DNA of 7,490 bases from an uncultured Mesocricetibacter sp. (GTDB taxonomy: Bacteria; Pseudomonadota; Gammaproteobacteria; Enterobacterales; Pasteurellaceae). The notes beneath the pieces were generated by a model. It had not been told where the DNA came from. It saw only the letters and a list, made by a program, of their open reading frames with translations, and ran no database searches. The stretch spans positions 1-7,490 of the forward strand of contig CAJPST010000112.1 of the NCBI GenBank assembly GCA_905373425.1. The letters run 5' to 3'. The number at the start of each line of letters is the position of its first letter. Within the stretch, counting starts at the first letter, position 1. Positions 1 through 4,687 of this stretch are shown in pieces. The position numbers were made by a program, and so were the translations under genes.

Positions 1-881
1 GCGCAGGAAAAAGCTGGTCAGAGAAATTGGCGCAATATGAAGAAAATATCCGCAATGCAATCGGCAATTTGCAACAGATTGAAGTGGATACGAAATTAAC
101 TGTGCAACAAATTCGGGATATCGGCGAACGTATTGCGCAAGGCGAATTGAAAGCCCGTCGAGCGAAGAAAGAAATGGTAGAAGCCAACTTGCGTTTGGTG
201 ATTTCCATTGCCAAAAAATACACTAACCGAGGTTTGCAATTCCTTGATTTAATTCAAGAAGGTAATATCGGTTTGATGAAAGCAGTGGATAAATTTGAAT
301 ATCGTCGTGGTTATAAATTTTCCACTTATGCCACTTGGTGGATTCGGCAGGCGATCACCCGCTCAATTGCCGATCAAGCTAGAACAATCCGCATTCCGGT
401 ACACATGATTGAGACTATCAATAAATTAAACCGTATTTCGCGTCAAATGTTACAGGAAATGGGGCGTGAAGCCTCACCGGAAGAGTTGGCTGAGCGCATG
501 GGAATGCCGGAAGATAAAATTCGTAAGGTGTTAAAAATCGCCAAAGAACCGATTTCGATGGAAACTCCAATAGGCGATGACGATGATTCCCATTTAGGTG
601 ATTTTATCGAGGACAGCACATTAGAGTTACCGTTAGATAGTGCCACGGCGCAAAGTCTCAGAGCTGCCACTCATGAAGTGTTGGAAGGTTTAACACCGCG
701 TGAAGCAAAAGTATTGCGTATGCGTTTCGGTATTGATATGAACACCGATCACACTTTAGAAGAAGTTGGCAAACAGTTTGATGTAACTCGTGAACGTATT
801 CGTCAGATTGAAGCTAAAGCTCTGCGCAAACTTCGTCACCCAAGCCGTTCGGAAACTTTACGCAGTTTCTTAGACGAGTAA
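1..881 (+). CDS. rpoD: RNA polymerase primary sigma factor RpoD (sigma-70), C-terminal part, 5' end outside window
   Basis: Directs core RNA polymerase to housekeeping promoters. The frame is open from base 3 with no stop, so the TTG at 27 is an internal leucine and not a start; 292 residues are visible, about half of the usual ~610. In window numbering: end of the non-conserved region about 1-50; region 2 about 58-135, with KKYTNRGLQFLDLIQEGN, the -10 recognition and melting segment around YATWWIRQAITRSIADQAR, then RIPVHMIETINKLNR; region 3 about 135-200, including the sigma finger near PISMETPIGDDDDSHLGDFI; region 4 about 215-290, with the -35 helix-turn-helix TLEEVGKQFDVTRERIRQIE. The region 4 end (KALRKLRHPSR, then RSFLDE) is intact and matches RpoD, not RpoH or RpoS. 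Ends TAA at 879-881. No feature of the protein looks unusual. Identification is near certain. Confidence 0.98.
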   Translation, partial: AGKSWSEKLAQYEENIRNAIGNLQQIEVDTKLTVQQIRDIGERIAQGELKARRAKKEMVEANLRLVISIAKKYTNRGLQFLDLIQEGNIGLMKAVDKFEYRRGYKFSTYATWWIRQAITRSIADQARTIRIPVHMIETINKLNRISRQMLQEMGREASPEELAERMGMPEDKIRKVLKIAKEPISMETPIGDDDDSHLGDFIEDSTLELPLDSATAQSLRAATHEVLEGLTPREAKVLRMRFGIDMNTDHTLEEVGKQFDVTRERIRQIEAKALRKLRHPSRSETLRSFLDE

Positions 882-903
882 CTAGCTAAAATCGTAGAAT
901 AAA

Positions 904-933
904 AATGCCGAACAGTGAAAACCGTTCGGCATT
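904..933 (+). terminator. Perfect 10-bp hairpin just after rpoD, probable terminator or 3'-end stem
   Basis: AATGCCGAAC at 904-913 pairs exactly with GTTCGGCATT at 924-933 around a 10-base loop, 22 bases after the rpoD stop. On the plus strand the tail (GGCTTGT) lacks a good U-run, so termination of rpoD may be partial. On the minus strand the stem would be followed by TTTTT, a better terminator tail, but no minus-strand gene is seen here. It could instead protect the rpoD mRNA 3' end. Confidence 0.5.
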
Positions 934-1142
934 GGCTTGTAAACAATTTGAAAAGTAATGTGCTGAAAAAATAGCATATTTTCTAGTTTTAATTGATTAA
1001 ACGTACTGAAATTGAATTTATGAGGAACAAGGTATTTGAAATAGGTTTCTTAACTTTGTTTTTTCATTATTTTCTAAACAAGCAGCAGAATTATTTTATC
1101 CGTTGAACTATCTTAAATAACTCATCCTAACAGATAAAAAAA

Positions 1143-1172
1143 TTACCAATAACTTCAAAAGCCCTGTATAAT
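1143..1172 (+). promoter_or_regulatory. Candidate sigma-70 promoter for pnp, inside the terminator
   Basis: A perfect -10 TATAAT lies at 1167-1172, directly preceded by TG, with a partial -35 TTACCA at 1143-1148 (4 of 6 matches, 18-base spacer). Transcription would start near 1179, so the new RNA would carry only the 3' arm of the terminator stem and could not fold it. The resulting pnp leader would be about 170 bases. The weak -35 and AT-rich context keep this a candidate only. Confidence 0.4.
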
Positions 1173-1187
1173 ACTTGGGCTTTTTTG
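1157..1187 (+). terminator. Rho-independent terminator upstream of pnp
   Basis: AAAAGCCC (1157-1164) pairs perfectly with GGGCTTTT (1177-1184) around a 12-base loop, and the 3' arm runs into a six-T tract (1181-1186). It lies 275 bases past the rpoD stop, beyond the first hairpin. It may end rpoD read-through or an unannotated RNA from the gap. The loop contains TATAAT. Confidence 0.8.
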
Positions 1188-1214
1188 TTTCCGTTTTAGC
1201 GTGCGGCTATTAAA

Positions 1215-1226
1215 AGTGCTTTTACT
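1215..1226 (+). repeat. 12-base direct repeat, copy 1 (AGTGCTTTTACT)
   Basis: This 12-mer recurs exactly at 1281-1292, 66 bases downstream, and both copies lie in the pnp leader. The flanks differ, so this is not part of a longer duplication. Its first bases AGTGC resemble the core of the uptake signal. A pair of operator-like sites is one reading; decay of uptake sequences or chance are others. Confidence 0.5.
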
Positions 1227-1249
1227 TTCATTTTAATCTGAAATGTGAA

Positions 1250-1258
1250 AAGTGCGGT
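1250..1258 (+). other. DNA uptake signal sequence (Haemophilus type)
   Basis: Exact AAGTGCGGT core with a preceding A run and the downstream T-rich blocks (ATTTT at 1262-1266, TTTTT at 1273-1277) that make up the extended uptake consensus. Such sites bias DNA uptake during competence in Haemophilus-type Pasteurellaceae. It stands alone here, without an inverted partner nearby. Confidence 0.9.
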
Positions 1259-1280
1259 CGGATTTTCAAGAGTTTTTCAG

Positions 1281-1292
1281 AGTGCTTTTACT
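1281..1292 (+). repeat. 12-base direct repeat, copy 2 (AGTGCTTTTACT)
   Basis: Exact second copy of the element at 1215-1226. It lies between the uptake signal at 1250 and the pnp ribosome binding site, about 60 bases before the start codon. Confidence 0.5.
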
Positions 1293-1337
1293 AGTCGCAA
1301 ATTGGATACAAAAAAGATTATGTAATTTATTAATTTG

Positions 1338-1343
1338 AAAGGA
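1338..1343 (+). promoter_or_regulatory. Ribosome binding site selecting the GTG start of pnp
   Basis: AAAGGA ends 7 bases before GTG at 1351, good Shine-Dalgarno spacing. No ATG lies nearby in frame, and the protein that begins MNPIVKQFKYG matches the expected PNPase N-terminus, so the GTG start is well supported. Confidence 0.85.
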
Positions 1344-1350
1344 AAAAATT

Positions 1351-3477
1351 GTGAATCCAATTGTAAAACAGTTTAAATATGGTCAACACACCGTAACATT
1401 AGAGACCGGCGCGATTGCGCGTCAGGCGACAGCTGCCGTTATGGCGAGCATGGATGATACGACGGTGTTCGTGACTGTTGTAGCGAAAAAAGAAGTAAAA
1501 GAAGGGCAGGATTTCTTCCCGTTAACCGTGGATTATCAAGAGCGTACTTACGCAGCCGGACGCATTCCGGGCGGTTTCTTTAAACGTGAAGGTCGTCCGT
1601 CCGAAGGTGAAACCTTAATTGCGCGTTTAATTGACCGCCCGGTTCGTCCGTTGTTCCCTGAAGGTTTCTTCAATGAAATTCAACTAATTGCCACAGTAGT
1701 GTCTGTTAATCCACAAATCAGTCCGGATTTAGTGGCGATGATTGGTGCGTCTGCAGCGTTGAGTTTGTCCGGCGTGCCGTTTAACGGGCCGATTGGTGCA
1801 GCACGAGTCGGGTTTATTGATAATCAGTTTGTACTGAATCCGACTGTAAACGAGCAAAAACAAAGTCGTTTGGATCTAGTCGTTGCCGGTACAGACAAAG
1901 CCGTGTTGATGGTGGAATCCGAAGCAGATATTTTAACCGAAGAACAAATGTTGGCTGCGGTGGTGTTTGGTCATCAGCAACAGCAGGTTGTGGTGGAAGC
2001 AATTAAAGAGTTCGCAGCTGAAGCCGGAAAACCACGCTGGGATTGGGTAGCACCTGAGCCGAATACAACATTAATCAATAAAGTAAAAGCATTAGCTGAA
2101 AGCCGTTTGGGAGACGCTTACCGTATTACCGAGAAGCAAACTCGTTATGAACAGATTGATGCCATTAAAGCAGATGTAATTGCACAAATTATAGCAGAAG
2201 ATGAAACTGTAACCGAAGGTGCAATTCTCGACATCATCAGCTCTATGGAAAGTGCGGTCGTTCGCGGACGTATTTTAGCCGGTGAACCTCGTATTGATGG
2301 TCGCACCGTAGATACTGTGCGCGCATTAGATATTTGTACTGGCGTATTGCCGCGCGTGCATGGTTCGGCATTATTTACCCGTGGTGAAACGCAGGCATTG
2401 GCAGTGGCAACCTTGGGTACTGAGCGTGATGCACAAATTATTGATGAATTGACCGGGGAAAAAGCGGATCATTTCTTATTCCACTATAATTTCCCTCCAT
2501 ATTCTGTGGGTGAGACCGGGCGTATCGGGTCACCTAAACGCCGTGAAATCGGTCATGGACGTTTGGCGAAACGTGGTGTGATGGCAGTTATGCCGACAAT
2601 TGCGGAATTCCCTTATGTAGTGCGTGTAGTTTCCGAGATCACCGAATCTAACGGTTCTTCCTCCATGGCATCTGTATGTGGTGCTTCCTTGGCTTTAATG
2701 GATGCCGGCGTGCCGATTAAAGCGGCAGTAGCAGGGATTGCTATGGGCTTGGTGAAAGAAGATGATAAATTCGTGGTGTTATCCGATATTCTAGGTGATG
2801 AAGATCACTTGGGCGATATGGATTTCAAAGTTGCCGGTACCCGTGAAGGTGTTACGGCCTTGCAAATGGATATTAAGATCGAAGGTATTACTGCTGAAAT
2901 TATGCAAATCGCACTAAATCAAGCAAAAAGTGCGCGTATGCACATTTTGGGTGTAATGGAACAAGCGATTCCGGCACCTCGTGAGGAAATTTCAGATTAT
3001 GCGCCACGTATTTACACCATGAAAATTGATCCGAAGAAAATCAAAGATGTGATTGGTAAAGGCGGGGCAACAATTCGTGCATTAACCGAAGAAACCGGTA
3101 CTTCCATTGATATTGATGATGACGGCACAGTAAAAATTGCCGCAGTGGACAGCAGTGCTGTAAAAGATGTAATGGCGCGTATTGAAGACATTACTGCCGA
3201 AGTGGAAGCGGGAGCAGTATATAAAGGTAAAGTAACGCGTTTGGCAGATTTCGGTGCTTTCGTGTCGATTGTCGGTGGAAAAGAGGGATTAGTTCATATT
3301 TCCCAAATCGCAGAAGAGCGAGTTGAGAAAGTGAGCGACTATCTTGCTGTCGGTCAGGAAGTACAAGTAAAAGTGGTAGAGATCGATCGCCAAGGTAGAA
3401 TTCGTTTAACGATGAAAGAATTGACTGCAAAACAAGAAGAAACCATTGAACCGGTAGATTTTGTTGAGCAGGAATAA
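1351..3477 (+). CDS. pnp: Polynucleotide phosphorylase (PNPase)
   Basis: Phosphorolytic 3' to 5' exoribonuclease that releases nucleoside diphosphates; it acts as a trimer in the cytoplasm and, in E. coli, within the RNase E degradosome. The 708 residues match the ~711 of E. coli. Domains in order: first RNase PH-like domain about 1-205, with FFKREGRPSEGETLIARLIDR at 76-96 in part; helical linker about 210-300; second, catalytic PH domain about 310-545; KH domain about 552-612 with GKGG at 569-572; S1 domain about 620-690 (GKVTRLADFGAFV). Catalytic-site residues expected from E. coli are present: R397 and R398 in GSPKRREIGHGR, the SSS stretch at 436-438, and D485, D491 and K493 in the DEDHLGDMDFK stretch. 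The C-terminal tail is short and acidic. GTG start with a good ribosome binding site. No rpsO upstream; nlpI and deaD follow. An uptake signal sits inside the gene. Stem-loop-based autoregulation with RNase III is known in E. coli; only a weak leader stem is seen here. Confidence 0.98.
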   Translation: MNPIVKQFKYGQHTVTLETGAIARQATAAVMASMDDTTVFVTVVAKKEVKEGQDFFPLTVDYQERTYAAGRIPGGFFKREGRPSEGETLIARLIDRPVRPLFPEGFFNEIQLIATVVSVNPQISPDLVAMIGASAALSLSGVPFNGPIGAARVGFIDNQFVLNPTVNEQKQSRLDLVVAGTDKAVLMVESEADILTEEQMLAAVVFGHQQQQVVVEAIKEFAAEAGKPRWDWVAPEPNTTLINKVKALAESRLGDAYRITEKQTRYEQIDAIKADVIAQIIAEDETVTEGAILDIISSMESAVVRGRILAGEPRIDGRTVDTVRALDICTGVLPRVHGSALFTRGETQALAVATLGTERDAQIIDELTGEKADHFLFHYNFPPYSVGETGRIGSPKRREIGHGRLAKRGVMAVMPTIAEFPYVVRVVSEITESNGSSSMASVCGASLALMDAGVPIKAAVAGIAMGLVKEDDKFVVLSDILGDEDHLGDMDFKVAGTREGVTALQMDIKIEGITAEIMQIALNQAKSARMHILGVMEQAIPAPREEISDYAPRIYTMKIDPKKIKDVIGKGGATIRALTEETGTSIDIDDDGTVKIAAVDSSAVKDVMARIEDITAEVEAGAVYKGKVTRLADFGAFVSIVGGKEGLVHISQIAEERVEKVSDYLAVGQEVQVKVVEIDRQGRIRLTMKELTAKQEETIEPVDFVEQE
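2250..2258 (+). other. DNA uptake signal sequence inside pnp
   Basis: Exact AAGTGCGGT, read in pnp as part of codons for E-S-A-V-V at residues 300-304. This is the junction between the helical linker and the second PH domain, where substitutions should be tolerated. The downstream T-rich half of the extended consensus is poor. Confidence 0.85.
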
Positions 3478-3493
3478 AATTCATTGATTTTTA

Positions 3494-3539
3494 ACCGCAC
3501 TTTGTCCGTTTCGATTGACAAAGTGCGGTCGAATTTTTT
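3494..3539 (+). terminator. pnp terminator made of two inverted uptake signal sequences
   Basis: A perfect 13-base stem, 3494-3506 with 3517-3529, closes a 10-base loop and is followed by six T (3534-3539), 17 bases after the pnp stop. The 5' arm contains ACCGCACTT (3494-3502, minus-strand uptake signal) and the 3' arm AAGTGCGGT (3521-3529, plus strand) with a T-rich extension. Closely spaced inverted uptake sequences serving as terminators downstream of genes are well known in Haemophilus. Confidence 0.92.
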
Positions 3540-3542
3540 AAT
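3515..3542 (+). promoter_or_regulatory. Candidate sigma-70 promoter for nlpI overlapping the pnp terminator
   Basis: Perfect -35 TTGACA at 3515-3520, spanning the end of the terminator loop and the start of its 3' arm, then a 16-base spacer and TTTAAT at 3537-3542 (5 of 6 matches to TATAAT). Transcription would begin near 3549, giving a leader of about 35 bases before nlpI. A second -10-like TATAAG at 3547-3552 is badly spaced. This would let nlpI be expressed despite the terminator. Confidence 0.55.
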
Positions 3543-3583
3543 AAATTATAAGTTGTCATCAATAATAAACAGGTTTAGTGGCA

Positions 3584-4522
3584 ATGTTGCAACTGAAAAA
3601 GTCGTTTCATTTTGTGGTGTTTCTGCCCGGCTTTATTTTTATTTTCTTGCTTTCAGGCTGCATGAATAGCTTTGAGGGTGGGTTTGTCACAAAAAATAAA
3701 GTAGTGTTGGCGGAGCAGCATCCGAATACGCACTTTGATCAGGAAGTGATGGTTGTCCGTATCAGCCAAGTATTACTTATTGGCAGACAATTAAGTCGGG
3801 CGGAGCGTGCCAATTTACATTTTGAACGGGGCGTACTTTATGATAGCCTCGGTTTGTGGGCGTTGGCGCATTATGATTTTATGCAGGCTCTAACACTTCA
3901 GAAAAAACTGCCTGAAGTGTATAACTATCTGGGGCTCTATGCGCTGATGGACGAAGACTATGAAGGCGCTTTAGAGGCATTCAATACTGTGCTTGAACTT
4001 GATCCGACTTATGAATACACATTGCTGAATCGAGGTTTAAACTTTTATTATATGGGGCGCTATAACTTGGCGCAGCAAGACTTTTTAGCATTCTATCAAG
4101 CTAATAAGACAGATCCTTATCGGGTATTATGGTTATATCTGAATGAATTAAAATTTAAACCGAACGAGGCAAAACAAAATTTAGCGCAAAGGGCTGAAAC
4201 GCTTTCCGCTGATTATTGGGGAACCTATATTGTCCAATACTATTTGGACAAACTTTCCGTAACCGATTTACTGGATAAAGCCAAAAGCTTTGCCGAACCG
4301 CAGTCTCCTCAATATGCGGAAGTATTAACGGAAAGTTATTATTATCTAGCAAAACAAAAACTCAATTCAGGTCATATTGACGAGGCAGAAACGCTGTTTA
4401 AATTAGCAACGGCAAATCAGGTATATAACTTTGTTGAGTATCGTTTTGCTCTGTTTGAGCTGGGTAAATTAAAAAACGACGGCGAATTAACAGAACAGTC
4501 GGGAGTAAAACGGGTAGAATAA
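3584..4522 (+). CDS. nlpI: Outer-membrane TPR lipoprotein NlpI
   Basis: Tetratricopeptide adaptor anchored in the outer membrane facing the periplasm; in E. coli it scaffolds murein endopeptidases and the protease Prc and affects envelope growth. From ATG 3584 it has 312 residues (E. coli about 294). The signal peptide MLQLKKSFHFVVFLPGF continues into a hydrophobic core and lipobox LLSGC, so lipidation falls on Cys26; the next residue is Met, not Asp, consistent with outer-membrane sorting. TPR units lie about 77-110 (ERGVLYDSLGLWALAHYDF), 111-144 (YNYLGLYALMDEDYEGALEAF), 145-176 (LNRGLNFYYMGRYNLAQQDF) and about 250-283. GTG at 3578 is an alternative start, but the only Shine-Dalgarno-like AGG (3571-3573) is 4 bases from GTG and 10 from ATG, so I prefer ATG. 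Placed between pnp and deaD as in E. coli, which supports the name; sequence resemblance such as LELDPTY and NFVE is strong. Confidence 0.92.
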   Translation: MLQLKKSFHFVVFLPGFIFIFLLSGCMNSFEGGFVTKNKVVLAEQHPNTHFDQEVMVVRISQVLLIGRQLSRAERANLHFERGVLYDSLGLWALAHYDFMQALTLQKKLPEVYNYLGLYALMDEDYEGALEAFNTVLELDPTYEYTLLNRGLNFYYMGRYNLAQQDFLAFYQANKTDPYRVLWLYLNELKFKPNEAKQNLAQRAETLSADYWGTYIVQYYLDKLSVTDLLDKAKSFAEPQSPQYAEVLTESYYYLAKQKLNSGHIDEAETLFKLATANQVYNFVEYRFALFELGKLKNDGELTEQSGVKRVE

Positions 4523-4548
4523 CCCGATTTAAGCACGTTTAGCGTGCT
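4511..4548 (+). other. Tandem small hairpins at the end of nlpI
   Basis: CGGGT (4511-4515) pairs with ACCCG (4522-4526), with most of the stop codon in the loop; then AGCACG (4532-4537) pairs with CGTGCT (4543-4548) around TTTAG. Neither is followed by a T-run, so intrinsic termination is unlikely; they may stabilise the nlpI 3' end or pause RNA polymerase. The stems are short. Confidence 0.35.
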
Positions 4549-4565
4549 AGATAGATACATATAAT
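4538..4565 (+). promoter_or_regulatory. Candidate deaD promoter
   Basis: A perfect -10 TATAAT at 4560-4565. The -35 is poor: the best fit is TTTAGC at 4538-4543 with a 16-base spacer (3 of 6 matches), in the loop of the preceding hairpin. A start near 4572 would give deaD a leader of about 115 bases. Read-through from nlpI is an equally good source of deaD mRNA. Confidence 0.35.
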
Positions 4566-4649
4566 TCAACATAGTTAAGTCAAATGCTGTTGCATTCGCG
4601 CTGATCTTATTTAAATCAATATGTAGTGCTCTCTGTTTTATACACACCT

Positions 4650-4666
4650 GAAAGCATTGGGCTTTC
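4650..4666 (+). other. Hairpin in the deaD leader, close to the start codon
   Basis: GAAAGC (4650-4655) pairs with GCTTTC (4661-4666) around ATTGG, and a T-rich stretch (CTTATTTATTTC) follows, 21 bases before the deaD ATG. It could be a weak attenuator or an element affecting ribosome access; deaD homologues are cold-induced partly through their leaders. No exact enterobacterial cold-shock box was recognised. Confidence 0.35.
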
Positions 4667-4687
4667 CTTATTTATTTCGAGAATTTA

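Larger units (their letters stand above)
882..1350. other. 469-base intergenic region between rpoD and pnp, no convincing gene
   Basis: It holds the hairpin at 904-933, an AT-rich stretch about 940-1150, the intrinsic terminator at 1157-1187 with a TATAAT in its loop, two copies of a 12-base repeat (1215, 1281), one uptake signal (1250) and the pnp ribosome binding site. No tRNA or rRNA is recognisable. The only small reading frame I noted is ATG 1020 to TGA 1106 (28 residues, hydrophobic, MRNKVFEIGF start), with no clear Shine-Dalgarno. The E. coli neighbour of pnp, rpsO, is not here. A small RNA ending at the 1157-1187 terminator is possible; a weak promoter for it would be TTGAAA (948-953), 18 bases, TAGCAT (972-977). 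Confidence 0.6.

Noticed and set aside
27..881. A complete 284-residue gene starting at TTG 27
   Set aside because: The frame stays open to base 3 and the protein begins mid-RpoD; the TTG is an internal leucine codon.
989..1001. Near-palindrome TTTTAATTGATTAA as a possible FNR-type operator
   Set aside because: It lacks the ATCAA half-site of the FNR consensus and is AT-rich; not supportable.
1020..1106. 28-residue hydrophobic ORF between rpoD and pnp
   Set aside because: No convincing ribosome binding site and the stretch is AT-rich, where such frames arise by chance; kept only as part of a low-interest finding.
2928..2936. Near-match uptake signal AAGTGCGCG in pnp
   Set aside because: It differs from the core at two bases; it simply encodes conserved PNPase residues K-S-A-R.
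1196..4547. Shared string TTTAGCGTGC in the rpoD-pnp and nlpI-deaD gaps
   Set aside because: Ten bases only, with different flanks and structure; compatible with chance.
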